DNA of 64,000 bases, from contig UBNE01000012.1 in NCBI GenBank assembly GCA_900466745.1, positions 1 to 64,000 of the forward strand. Reading direction: 5' to 3'. How positions within the stretch are numbered: the first letter of the stretch is position 1; each line of letters starts with the position of its first letter. A model generated the notes under the pieces. That model was not told the DNA's origin. It worked only from the letters and a program-made list of their open reading frames with translations, and did not search any database. Of this stretch, positions 9,601 to 16,719 are shown one piece after another. This stretch comes from Hyphomicrobiales bacterium. GTDB taxonomy: Bacteria; Pseudomonadota; Alphaproteobacteria; Rhizobiales; Beijerinckiaceae. A program made the position numbers and the translations under genes.

Positions 9601-10458
9601 GATCACGTCCTTATGGCCGGCAAGCTCGCCGAACAGGGCCGTGGCGAGGCCGCCGCCGGCCGGGCCGCTCTCCAGCAGGCGGATCGGGAAGGTGCGCGCC
9701 GTCTCGGGCGAAACCAGGCCGCCGGCCGAATGCATCAGCGTCAGCGAGCCGCGGAAGGAGCGGGCGGCGAGCTCGCGCTCCAATCGTTCCAGATAGCGGC
9801 GCATCAGCGGCTGGACATAGGCGTTGGCCGCCGTGGTGACGAAGCGCTGATATTCCCAGATCTCGGCCACGACCTCGCTCGACAGCGAGACGGTGAGCTC
9901 CGGGCAGGTCTCGCGGACGATGCGAGCCGCTTCCTGCTCATGGGCCGGGTTGCGGTAGCTGTTGAGGAAGCAGATCGCGACCGCCTCGCAGCCGGCGGCG
10001 GCGAGCTCGCGGGCGGCGTGGCGGACGGCCTCCGGATCGAGCGGGGTCACGATCTTGCCGTCACGGTCCATGCGCTCGGACACTTCCAGGCGCAGCTCGC
10101 GCGAGACCAGCGGATCGGGGAAGGTCAGGAACAGGTCGTAGATGTCGTAGCGCTGCTCCGTCCCCATTTCGAGGATGTCGCGAAAACCCTTGGTGGTGAT
10201 CAGGCCGAGCTTGGAGCCCTTGCGCTCGATCACCGCATTGGTGACCAGCGTCGTGCCATGGACGATGTCTCCGACATCGGCCAGCGTGATACCGGCCATC
10301 TCGGTCAGCTCGCCGAGGCCGATCAGCGCGGCCTCGGAGGGGTCGTGCGGGGTGGTCAGGCGCTTGTGCAGCCGGACCGAGCGCTCCTGCGAATCATAGA
10401 GGATGAAATCGGTGAAGGTGCCGCCGATGTCGAAGCCGATACGCCAACGATTGCTCAT
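6610..10458 (-). CDS. Fused hydantoinase A/B (5-oxoprolinase-type) ATP-dependent amidohydrolase
   Basis: This 1282-residue protein joins HyuA (about 1-690) and HyuB (about 710-1282) in one chain, the layout of ATP-dependent 5-oxoprolinase. Residues 10-17 are DIGGTFTD, the phosphate-binding loop of the ASKHA-fold HyuA part. VISFDMGGTTAKACMIEDG is the second phosphate motif and MIEIGAGGGSIA follows. HyuB shows ITNDPWLCAGHLFDIAVVTP and the C-terminal block GGAGKHRGGLGQ. Family enzymes hydrolyse cyclic amides (5-oxoproline, hydantoins) with ATP. The start ATG overlaps the iclR-like stop by four bases (10455-10458), so the two genes are translationally coupled. Substrate cannot be fixed from sequence. 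Confidence 0.9.
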   Translation of the reverse strand: MSNRWRIGFDIGGTFTDFILYDSQERSVRLHKRLTTPHDPSEAALIGLGELTEMAGITLADVGDIVHGTTLVTNAVIERKGSKLGLITTKGFRDILEMGTEQRYDIYDLFLTFPDPLVSRELRLEVSERMDRDGKIVTPLDPEAVRHAARELAAAGCEAVAICFLNSYRNPAHEQEAARIVRETCPELTVSLSSEVVAEIWEYQRFVTTAANAYVQPLMRRYLERLERELAARSFRGSLTLMHSAGGLVSPETARTFPIRLLESGPAGGGLATALFGELAGHKDVISFDMGGTTAKACMIEDGRAEIAPMLEAGRVNRFAKGSGLPIKAPVIDMIEIGAGGGSIAAIDEVGLLKVGPHSAGSDPGPACYGMGGTRPTVTDANLVLGYYDPKFFLGGRMALDLEAARKAVATVAEPLGLSVEEAAWGIHKVVVESMGAAARVHLVEKGKDPRHYAMVGFGGAGPAHAVDVARVLGVRQVIIPPASGAASALGFLAAPLSFDMVRSLPVEFSEGFDAAAVNALLGQLEEEGRKHLTEAGVKPADVTVERSADMRLVGQMHDISVPLPAGTIDASSLDAIREAFSKAYSARYTSVYEGARLEAINFRVRCAGPVPTLSLSGAAGGGDASAKVKGTRKAWFEGGWSEAKVYDRYALRSGDTVAGPAIIEEREATTIVPPGDSVVIDDVLNLLIHVAQPNAAETTITADMPLAEAARRIEADPISLEIMWSRMINVVEEMWLTVCRTAFSLVISEAQDFACELLDPEGETLAHSPRAMPVFNLTLPRAVKALLERYPAETLKPGDVLITNDPWLCAGHLFDIAVVTPVFLGDRVVGLMGTVGHVSDIGGTKDSLRAREIYEEGFQIPPMKLYEAGKINETLVRLLGENVRNSEQVLGDLHSFVAANAIGAERLQSFLTDYGMQDLRALAHVVQSRSEKAMRDAIRAIPDGVYHGTASNNPLGTPMHYPLALTVKGDTIHLDFAGAPPQLPQGGLNCTLNYTMAHATYPLKCMLTPNVRGNAGCYRAFTVEAPKGSILNCDKPLAVNLRTRTGWYLAPNIFRALSEAAPRQVQAFTGLPVAASVYGRDAAGDTYSDMLFCGGGQGGSAQGDGKSGLLYPTSAANTSIETFESRVPVLVVEKTYLADSGGAGKHRGGLGQRVRLRKLSDDGLPTLVSLYPEGVNNPIPGLFGGKAGGGASGRVIDEQGHVLKDVGTGELVQVRQPHEIVELVLAGGAGYGPAAERSREAIARDIALGLVSPEAAKRDYGVQGAHATQDVGEAKAGILVA

Positions 10459-11240
10459 GGAGCGGTCTCCGGGATTGAGGGATTCAGGGGAAAGAAGCGC
10501 TTGTCCTGGGTCAGGGCCGCGATCTCGGCGGCGCCCTCCCCGAGCGAGCGGATGATGGCGAGGCGCTCGGCCGGCTCGACCGTGGCGGCCGGGAAGGAGA
10601 TGCAGAGCGCGACCTCGTCGCCCGTGGCGGGGTCGCCCACCGCGATGGAGATGGCACGCACGCCGCGCACCGCCTCGTCATGCGATTCGGCGAAGCCGGC
10701 GCCGCGGACGCGGGCCAGCCGGGCGAGCAGCTCGTCCATGTCCCGCGGCGCGGTCTCGGAGGGCGCGGTGAAGCCGGCCGGATAGAGCGCGCGGACCTCG
10801 TCGTCGGTCAGCCGGGCGAGCAGGGCGCGGCCCGTGCTGGACGCGAAGGCGGGAATGCGGTCGCCGATCGCGGTCACGACCCTGAGCGCGTGGCGGCCCG
10901 GATGGGCGGTGACGCCGATGATCTCCTCGCCGCGCCGGACACTGATATAGCCCGTATGGCCGATCCGGTCCGAGATGCTTCCGACCACGGCGTCGGCCCG
11001 GTCGATCAGCGAGGCGGCAAAGCGGTAGAGCTGCCCGACCTGGTTGAGCAGCAGCGAGGGGCGGTAGCGCTTGCTGTCGCCGATGGTCTCGAGGAAGCCC
11101 TCGTCGCGCATCGACCTGAGCAGGCGCGAGGCATTGCTCTTCGGCATGCCCAGCAAGGCGACGAGATCCGTGACGGTGACGTCATGCCGCGTGCTGGAGA
11201 AGCAGCGAAGCACATCCGCGGCCGCCGACAGGATCGTCAT
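10455..11240 (-). CDS. IclR-family transcriptional regulator
   Basis: The 261-residue protein has an N-terminal winged helix-turn-helix (about 19-48: TVTDLVALLGMPKSNASRLL) and a C-terminal GAF-like IclR effector domain with VRGVRAISIAVGDPATGDEV. IclR proteins are usually local repressors or activators of catabolic genes that respond to the substrate or an intermediate. It is the first gene of the cluster and overlaps the hyuA/hyuB start by ATGA. A perfect palindrome carrying the classical IclR half-sites lies 26 bp upstream of its start, which suggests autoregulation of the whole unit. Confidence 0.92.
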   Translation of the reverse strand: MTILSAAADVLRCFSSTRHDVTVTDLVALLGMPKSNASRLLRSMRDEGFLETIGDSKRYRPSLLLNQVGQLYRFAASLIDRADAVVGSISDRIGHTGYISVRRGEEIIGVTAHPGRHALRVVTAIGDRIPAFASSTGRALLARLTDDEVRALYPAGFTAPSETAPRDMDELLARLARVRGAGFAESHDEAVRGVRAISIAVGDPATGDEVALCISFPAATVEPAERLAIIRSLGEGAAEIAALTQDKRFFPLNPSIPETAP

Positions 11241-11252
11241 TCTTCCGCCCCA

Positions 11253-11285
11253 GGAAGTTCCAAAAAATGGAACTTAAGTTCCATT
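11253..11285. promoter_or_regulatory. Predicted IclR operator (perfect 20-bp palindrome plus extra half-site)
   Basis: aatggaacttaagttccatt at 11266-11285 is a perfect palindrome. Its core TGGAACTTAAGTTCCA matches the IclR-family box form TGGAA-N-TTCCA. A further short inverted site ggaagttcc lies at 11253-11261 on the gene side. The block is centred about 35 bp upstream of the IclR-family start codon, where it would cover the promoter. Confidence 0.8.
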
Positions 11286-11615
11286 AACAGAAACATGACA
11301 CCGAATCCGAACCGCGTCAATCGGCCGCTGGGGCGCATTCGCCACCCTGTCGCGGTCATCCGGCACGGCATGAAGCGACGATCCGGGTTTCAAGCCGGAG
11401 CGCTCACGGTCGGGGCTGGGCATGGGTCCCTGATCCGCGCCGCGGAGCCCGTCCCTGCCGGAAGCGGGGCCGAACCGAGAGCGGCCTGTGCGGGGCGGCG
11501 GCGCAGGAGAGGAAGCGCGGAGGAAAGGCGCCGGCGGCGCCGGAGTTCCGGCTGGCGCGGCAGGGCTACGCGACCCGGCCCGCCAATGGTGCCGGCGGCA
11601 GCGGCGGGCCGCCGC
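11286..11615. other. Intergenic region without a recognisable gene
   Basis: These 330 bases separate the iclR operator from the 3' end of the luxR-type gene. The half near the operator is of ordinary composition and the rest is very GC-rich (runs such as gccggcggcgccgg). A minus-strand open frame here shows no conserved motif and arginine-rich composition, so it is treated as noise. The upstream promoter elements of the iclR cluster probably lie in its first 100 bases. Confidence 0.5.
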
Positions 11616-12236
11616 TCAGCGCGGCTCCTCGACATAGGTCGCGACGAAGCGAACCAGCTCGCTCTGGCGGGCCGTTCCGGTCTTGGCGAAGAGCCGCTGG
11701 AGATGAGTGCGGGCCGTGGTCGGAGCGATGCCGAGCCGCCTGGCGGCGATGACGGTGTCGAGCCCCTCGACGATCAGGGCCAGCATGCGCTCCTCCGTCG
11801 GCGTCAGGCCGCAGGCCCGCGCGACCTGGCCGCGCTTGCGGCCGATGGCGGCCTCGGGATCGTCCACCGTCAGGACGAAGAGGTCGATGCTCTCCAGATG
11901 AACCGCGTCGATGGCGACCTGCCGGCCGCCGGCGAGCGACAGGGGCAGCCGGACCTCGCCCGGAGCCCCGCCGGCAGGGCAGCGCTTCAGCCAGAGCTGG
12001 AGGCGGGCCATGAAATCCTTGTCCGCCGCCGTGAAACGGTCCGGCCCGCCCAGCCCCTCGCCCGACAGGCTCCGGGCACCGCGATTGCTGAACGCGACGT
12101 TGAGATGGGCATCGATGACGAAGACGGCTTTCGAGGAGGTGCAGCCCGTCTCGGAGGCGGGCAGGCCGCGGGCCGGGAGCGGCCGGCCGCAGGCATGGCT
12201 GGGAACCGAGAACTGGAGCGACATCGAGCTATCCAT
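11616..12236 (-). CDS. LuxR-type HTH regulator without receiver domain
   Basis: The protein has 206 residues. Its C-terminal 65 residues form a LuxR/FixJ-type helix-turn-helix: GLTPTEERMLALIVEGLDTV, IAARRLGIAPTTARTHLQRL, FAKTGTARQSELVRF. The middle (about 36-120, AVFVIDAHLNVAFSNRGARS) looks like a small PAS-like sensor. There is no aspartate-containing receiver domain. The start is uncertain, since Met5 is also possible. It is alone on its strand with 196 bp to anmK. The signal it senses is unknown. Confidence 0.8.
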   Translation of the reverse strand: MDSSMSLQFSVPSHACGRPLPARGLPASETGCTSSKAVFVIDAHLNVAFSNRGARSLSGEGLGGPDRFTAADKDFMARLQLWLKRCPAGGAPGEVRLPLSLAGGRQVAIDAVHLESIDLFVLTVDDPEAAIGRKRGQVARACGLTPTEERMLALIVEGLDTVIAARRLGIAPTTARTHLQRLFAKTGTARQSELVRFVATYVEEPR

Positions 12237-12432
12237 CCCTGTTGTCCGGGGCCGTCGCGGCAGTCGCGGCGCCGGCCGGAGGACCCGGCCGAAGCGGGCA
12301 GCGCGCGCGTCCGTATCCCTTCGTCGCGCCGGCGCGCGCGCAGGTTCAAAGAGATTGGCGTTTCATGGTCGAGAGCGGAGCCCAGGCAGCCTGTGCGCCC
12401 CGGGCCGAGCGATGGGGCGCGGGCCGGGCCCG

Positions 12433-13554
12433 TCAGGCTCGTCCGCGCGGCCTGTGCAGGCGCCCGCCCGTCAGCGGCCGCGGCACCCCCGTCGTCGCGG
12501 GCAGGCTGAGCGGCAGGCCGCGCACCGAGCGGATGGCGAAATAGGCGAAGATCTGCGCCTCCAGCGCATCGCCGTCCCAGCCGACGGCCTCGACCGGCTC
12601 GACCGGCACGCCGAGGCGCCGGGCGAGACGTTCCATGAAGTGTCGGTTGAGCCGGCCGCCGCCGCCGACCAGCCAGCGTCGCGGCGGCTGCGGGACATGG
12701 CGCAGCGCGGCGACGATGCTCTCGACGGTGAAGGCGGCGAGCGTCGCGGCGCCGTCGGCATCCGGCAGCGCCTCGACGACCTGGGCGCGGCGGTGGAAAT
12801 CGTTGCGGTCGAGCGATTTCGGCGCCGGCCGGTCGAAATACGGATTGGCCATGAAGCCGGCGACGAGATCGTCATGGACCCGGCCGCTCGCCGCCAGCGC
12901 GCCATCGGCATCGTAGGGGCGGCCGAGGCGACGCAGCACGAAATCGTCGAGGATGGCGCTGGCCGGGCCGGTGTCGAAGGCGATCACGGTCTCGCCGTCG
13001 ACATAGGTGACGTTGCCGACGCCGCCGAGATTCAGCACCATCACCGGCTGGCCGAGCCCCTGCACCAGCGCGCGGTGATAGAGCGGCGCGAAGGGAGCGC
13101 CCTCGCCGCCGGCCGCGACATCGGCGTCGCGGAAGCGGTCGACCGCCGGGATGCCGAGCGCATCGGCCACGGCCTGACCGTCGATGAGCTGGCGGGTGAA
13201 GCGGCGTTCGGGGCGGTGGTAGATCGTCTGGCCGTGCAGGCCGACGAGATCGATGCCGGCGAGATCGAGCCCCTGGTCCGCGACATAGCTGCGGATCGCG
13301 GCGAGGTGGTCCGCCGTCACCGCGGCCTCCAGCTCCGCGAGGGGTTCGGACGAGGCCCGCTGGGCATCGGCGACGACCGCCTGCAGGGTGCGGCGCGTGC
13401 CGTCGCGATAGGGATAGGAGGCGCCGGGGCCGAAGCTCAGCCGGTCGCGCCCGTCGCTCGTCACCAGCGAGACGTCGATGGCATCCATCGAGGTGCCGCT
13501 GATCACGCCGATGGCGGTGAGCATCGCCGATGGGTCGGAAAGGCGATCCGTCAA
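12433..13554 (-). CDS. anmK: Anhydro-N-acetylmuramic acid kinase
   Basis: AnmK phosphorylates and opens 1,6-anhydro-MurNAc to MurNAc-6-phosphate in cell-wall recycling. The N-terminal ATP-binding motif is AIGVISGTSMDAIDVSL. Further family blocks are GLHGQTIYHRP, DVAAGGEGAPFAPLYHRAL, LNLGGVGNVTYV, AFDTGPASAILDDFV and the C-terminal [16 protein letters not shown]. Length, about 370 residues, fits the family. Three starts are possible: GTG at 13575, TTG at 13554 with GGGAGAG six bases upstream (chosen), and ATG at 13524 directly before the conserved domain. A REP-like palindrome begins just upstream. Confidence 0.92.
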   Translation of the reverse strand: MTDRLSDPSAMLTAIGVISGTSMDAIDVSLVTSDGRDRLSFGPGASYPYRDGTRRTLQAVVADAQRASSEPLAELEAAVTADHLAAIRSYVADQGLDLAGIDLVGLHGQTIYHRPERRFTRQLIDGQAVADALGIPAVDRFRDADVAAGGEGAPFAPLYHRALVQGLGQPVMVLNLGGVGNVTYVDGETVIAFDTGPASAILDDFVLRRLGRPYDADGALAASGRVHDDLVAGFMANPYFDRPAPKSLDRNDFHRRAQVVEALPDADGAATLAAFTVESIVAALRHVPQPPRRWLVGGGGRLNRHFMERLARRLGVPVEPVEAVGWDGDALEAQIFAYFAIRSVRGLPLSLPATTGVPRPLTGGRLHRPRGRA

Positions 13555-13578
13555 CGACTGCTCTCCCTGAAACACGCC

Positions 13579-13616
13579 GTCATCCCGGACGCAGCGAAGC
13601 GGAGATCCGGGATGAC
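13579..13616. repeat. REP-like palindrome (gtcatcccgga...tccgggatgac)
   Basis: Perfect 11-bp arms at 13579-13589 and 13606-13616 enclose gcagcgaagcggaga. This is the shortest copy of a repeat family seen between genes at eight further places in the window. It sits between anmK and the DUF1330 pair and overlaps the 3' side of neither. Confidence 0.7.
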
Positions 13617-13634
13617 CCGGAGCATGAGGCTGGG

Positions 13635-13943
13635 CTATTCGCCCGGCTGCGGGCCGTCATAGCCGCCGATGATGACGAGGTCGGACTGGCCGGCGCTGCT
13701 GAGGTGCTTCACCGCCTCCTGGTATTCCGGCGAGGCGTAGCAGGCGCGGGCCGTCTCCTCGTCCTTGAACTCGATGACCACGTTGTGCTTGCGCCCCTCG
13801 CCGCGGGCGAGCTTGTACTCGCCGCCGCGCACCAGGAACTTCGCCCCGTATTTGGCGAAGGCGACGGCGTTGAGCGAGCGGTACTTGGCGTAGGCCTCGG
13901 CGTTCTCGACGTCGACGCGCGCGATCCAGTAGCCCTTCGCCAT
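13635..13943 (-). CDS. DUF1330 family protein (copy 2 of a tandem pair)
   Basis: This 102-residue soluble protein begins MAKGYWIARVDVENAEAYAK and contains GAKFLVRGGEYKLARGEGRK followed by HNVVIEFKDEETARACYASP. That is the dimeric alpha-beta-barrel DUF1330 pattern, including the conserved FLVRGG and EF/SPEYQ elements. Function of the family is not established; it resembles small monooxygenase or isomerase folds. It lies three bases after the stop of a paralogue and is surely co-transcribed with it. A shared motif with copy 1 shows descent by tandem duplication. Confidence 0.85.
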   Translation of the reverse strand: MAKGYWIARVDVENAEAYAKYRSLNAVAFAKYGAKFLVRGGEYKLARGEGRKHNVVIEFKDEETARACYASPEYQEAVKHLSSAGQSDLVIIGGYDGPQPGE

Positions 13944-13946
13944 GGC

Positions 13947-14234
13947 TCAGGCCCCCTCGACGGCGACGAGGTCGATCTCGCCGGCGCCCTCGCGCAGCTT
14001 GCGGGCCTCGGCATATTCCGGCGAGAACAGATAGGCGCGCGCCGAGGCGAAGTCCGCGAATTCGATGACGATGTTGCGGGCGCGGCCCTCGCCCTCGCCC
14101 ACCGTCATCTGGCCGCCGCGCACGATCGGCGTGCCGCCATAGATCTTCATCACCTCCGAGGATCTGGCGGCATAGGCCGCCCATTTGGTCGCGTCGGTGA
14201 CCTTGGCGCGGCCGATGACATATCCCTTGGGCAT
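13947..14234 (-). CDS. DUF1330 family protein (copy 1 of a tandem pair)
   Basis: This 95-residue protein begins MPKGYVIGRAKVTDATKWAA and continues GGTPIVRGGQMTVGEGEGRA, RNIVIEFADFASARAYLFSP. It aligns over its full length with the downstream copy, sharing the KGY...GR and RGG...GEGR and N-VIEF blocks, but clearly diverged. The ATG at 14234 was chosen because it begins the conserved domain. It follows pyrF by about 40 bp. Function unknown; one possibility is that the two copies form a heterodimer. Confidence 0.85.
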   Translation of the reverse strand: MPKGYVIGRAKVTDATKWAAYAARSSEVMKIYGGTPIVRGGQMTVGEGEGRARNIVIEFADFASARAYLFSPEYAEARKLREGAGEIDLVAVEGA

Positions 14235-14274
14235 GGTTGCAATCCGTTGGCTGAATCGGGTTCCGGGCCGGAGC

Positions 14275-14979
14275 TTACGAAGCCGCGACGATCTCGTCCA
14301 TGACCGCGCCCGCCGCCGCACGCGGGTCGGCCGCGCGGATGATGGGACGCCCGACGACGAGATGGTCGGCGCCGATGCGGATCGCCTCCGCCGGGGTGAG
14401 CGTGCGCTTCTGGTCGCCGGCGGCGCTGCCGGAGGGGCGGATGCCGGGCGTGACGATGACCATGTCCGGCCCGATGACCTCGCGCACGATCCCGGTCTCG
14501 GCGGCCGAGCAGACGATGCCGTCGATGCCGGCGCTGCGGGCCTGCTCGGCGCGCAGGCGCACGAGATCGCGCACGGCGAGCCCGTAGCCGGCATCGCGCA
14601 GGTCGCCGTCGTCATAGGAGGTCAGGGCCGTGACGGCGAGGAGCTTGAGCGCGCTGTCGCCGCGCCCCTCGACCGCGCCGCGCATGGTCTGCGGATAGGC
14701 GTGGACGGTGAGGAAGGTGACGCCGAGCTTGGTCAGCGATTCGACGCCTTCCCTCACGGTGTTGCCGATGTCGTGCAGCTTGAGGTCGAGGAAGACCTTC
14801 TTGCCCTCGGCCACGAGCTGGCGCGCGAGGTCGAGCCCGCCGGCGAAGGCGAGGCGATAGCCGATCTTGTAGAAGGTCACGCCGTCGCCCAGCGTCGAGA
14901 CGAGGCGATAAGCGTCCCACACCGTCGGCACATCGAGGGCGACGATCAGGCGGTCGCGGACATCGTTGATCTTCTGCAT
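14275..14979 (-). CDS. pyrF: Orotidine 5'-phosphate decarboxylase
   Basis: PyrF makes UMP from OMP, the last step of de novo pyrimidine synthesis. The 234-residue length fits the bacterial enzyme. The catalytic motif is [10 protein letters not shown] with Asp65, Lys67 and Asp70. The phosphate-binding end shows VTPGIRPSG and [11 protein letters not shown]. The ATG at 14979 is chosen because the family begins RLIVALD a few residues later. It heads a likely operon with two DUF1330 genes and possibly anmK. Confidence 0.96.
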   Translation of the reverse strand: MQKINDVRDRLIVALDVPTVWDAYRLVSTLGDGVTFYKIGYRLAFAGGLDLARQLVAEGKKVFLDLKLHDIGNTVREGVESLTKLGVTFLTVHAYPQTMRGAVEGRGDSALKLLAVTALTSYDDGDLRDAGYGLAVRDLVRLRAEQARSAGIDGIVCSAAETGIVREVIGPDMVIVTPGIRPSGSAAGDQKRTLTPAEAIRIGADHLVVGRPIIRAADPRAAAGAVMDEIVAAS

Positions 14980-15156
14980 CGGCCGGCTCCCTGGGTTCCG
15001 GGGCAAGGCGCATGATTCGAAGCGGGATGCAAGCGCATGGCCCGCCGCGACGCGCAACGGAACGATCTTCCACGCATCCGCGCCATTCCGAGAAGGATAT
15101 TCCCCTTTCCCGCCTGTCCTTCTAGGCCTTCGGGCTCTTCCTTCGAGGAGCCGAGG

Positions 15157-15927
15157 ATGTCCTGGACCGCGCTGACCGGCCTGCTGCTGCTGACGGGGGT
15201 CGCGGCCTATGCCCAGACGCTGACCGGCTTCGCCTTCGGGCTCATCACCATGGGCGGCGTCGGGCTGACGGGGCTCCTGTCCCTGCCCGAGGCGGCCATG
15301 CTGGTCAGCCTGCTGACGCTGGTCAATGCCGCGCAGATGCTGACGAAGGGCTGGCGCGACGTCGACTGGCGCAGCTTCGGGCTGGTGATGCTGGCGGGCC
15401 TGCCCTGCCTCTGCCTCGGCTTCTTCCTGCTGGACTGGCTCGCCGAAAGCCGCGCCGACTGGCTCAGGCTGGCGCTGGGCGCCACCATCATCGTCTCGAG
15501 CGTCCAGTTGGCGCGGAAGCCGCCGCCGCGCCAGCGGCCCTCCGGGCCGCTCAGCTTCCTGGTCTTCGGCGGCATTGCGGGCGTGATGGGCGGGATGTTC
15601 TCCACCTCCGGCCCGCCGGTGGTCTACCATCTCTACCGCCAGCCGCTGCCGCATGTCGTGGTGCGCGAGACGCTGGTGACGATCTTCGCCGTCAATGCCG
15701 CGTTCCGGACCGGGCTCGTCGCCGCCTCCGGCCCGTTTCCGCCGGCCGCGACGCTCTCAGGGCTGCTGGCCGTGCCGATGGTGATGGCGGCGACTCATCT
15801 CGCCCGCCGCTATCCGCCGCCGCTGACGCAGCGCGCCATGCGGCAGATCGTGTTCCTGCTGCTGTTCCTGTCGGGCGTGTCGCTCGGCGGGCCGGCGCTC
15901 GTGCGCCTCGTCGCGCAGGCGCTGTGA
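15157..15927 (+). CDS. TauE/SafE-family sulfite exporter-like membrane protein
   Basis: This 256-residue inner-membrane protein has about eight hydrophobic segments in two halves. Each half starts with a conserved glycine-rich helix: [20 protein letters not shown] near the N-terminus and [20 protein letters not shown] in the middle. This is the TauE/SafE (DUF81) pattern. Family members move sulfite, sulfoacetate or related organic anions. The ATG at 15157 follows GAGGAGCCGAGG. It is divergent from pyrF and stands alone. Substrate unknown. Confidence 0.88.
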   Translation: MSWTALTGLLLLTGVAAYAQTLTGFAFGLITMGGVGLTGLLSLPEAAMLVSLLTLVNAAQMLTKGWRDVDWRSFGLVMLAGLPCLCLGFFLLDWLAESRADWLRLALGATIIVSSVQLARKPPPRQRPSGPLSFLVFGGIAGVMGGMFSTSGPPVVYHLYRQPLPHVVVRETLVTIFAVNAAFRTGLVAASGPFPPAATLSGLLAVPMVMAATHLARRYPPPLTQRAMRQIVFLLLFLSGVSLGGPALVRLVAQAL

Positions 15928-15986
15928 CGCCCGGCTTCAAGACTTTGAGAGCCGTTGGGAGGAAAGCCCGGTTTCCCGGGCGCCCC

Positions 15987-16649
15987 TCAGAACTGCGGCA
16001 TCTGCGGCTGCTGCGCCGCCAGCACCTGCCGGAAGACCTGGCCCCAGACATCCGGCGGCTGCGCCCCCGAGACGGCGAGCTTGCCATCGACGATGAAGAA
16101 GGGCACGCCGGTGACGCCGACCTCGCGGGCATGGTTCTCCAGCCCGATCACCGTCTCGCGCAACTCGTCGTTGGCGAGCTCGTCGCGTGCCGCCTGCTCG
16201 TCGAAGCCCTGCTCGACGGCGAGCCCGACCAGCGTCTCGAGATCGCCGACATCGCGCCCGTCCTGCCAATAGGCCTTGAACAGCGCCGCCGTCATGTCGC
16301 TGCCGCGCTGCACGGTCGAGGCGGCGGCGACCAGCATATGGGCGAGGCGCGTGTTGACGCTCTTCGTCACCTTCGCCCAGTTGAAGGTGACGCCGCTCTC
16401 CAGCGCCGCCTCGGAGAGCTTGAGCTCGATCTCCTTGCGCCGCCCGGGGCCGAACTTGCCGTCGAGATACCGCGTGCGGTCCATGCCCTCCTCGGGCATT
16501 TCCGGGTTCAGCTCATAGGGCAGCCAGGTGATGGCGACGCGCTCGGCCATGCCGTAGCGCTCCAGCGCCGTCTCCAGCCGGGTCTTGCCGATGAAGCACC
16601 AGGGGCAGGCGATGTCGGAAACGATCGCGAGCGGCAGCTTGTCCTGCAT
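15987..16649 (-). CDS. DsbA-family FrnE-like thiol oxidoreductase
   Basis: The 220-residue cytoplasmic protein has the thioredoxin-fold motif CPWC at Cys15-Cys18 (IVSDIACPWCFIGKTRLE) and the cis-proline region GVTGVPFFIVDGKLAVSGAQ. This matches FrnE/polyketide-synthesis-type DsbA-like proteins, which have no signal peptide. The ATG at 16649 starts directly before the first beta strand. E. coli has no direct counterpart; roles in disulfide handling under oxidative stress are known in some bacteria. Confidence 0.88.
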   Translation of the reverse strand: MQDKLPLAIVSDIACPWCFIGKTRLETALERYGMAERVAITWLPYELNPEMPEEGMDRTRYLDGKFGPGRRKEIELKLSEAALESGVTFNWAKVTKSVNTRLAHMLVAAASTVQRGSDMTAALFKAYWQDGRDVGDLETLVGLAVEQGFDEQAARDELANDELRETVIGLENHAREVGVTGVPFFIVDGKLAVSGAQPPDVWGQVFRQVLAAQQPQMPQF

Positions 16650-16685
16650 GTCGATGTCCTTATGCTCGTTTCGGCATCGGCTTTT

Positions 16686-16710
16686 CCGAAAACCGGACTC
16701 CGCTTTTCGG
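16686..16710. repeat. Dispersed palindrome (ccgaaaa...ttttcgg)
   Basis: A short stem of the dispersed rhizobial type lies between the frnE-like gene and the end of epmB. It may act as a transcription end or mRNA stabiliser for epmB. Confidence 0.5.
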
Positions 16711-16719
16711 GCCGAGGCC

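Noticed and set aside
7462-10785. Plus-strand open frame of 1107 codons opposite the hydantoinase/oxoprolinase gene
   Set aside because: It is antisense to an obvious protein, rich in Arg, Gly, Asp and His with no motif, and arises from high third-position GC.
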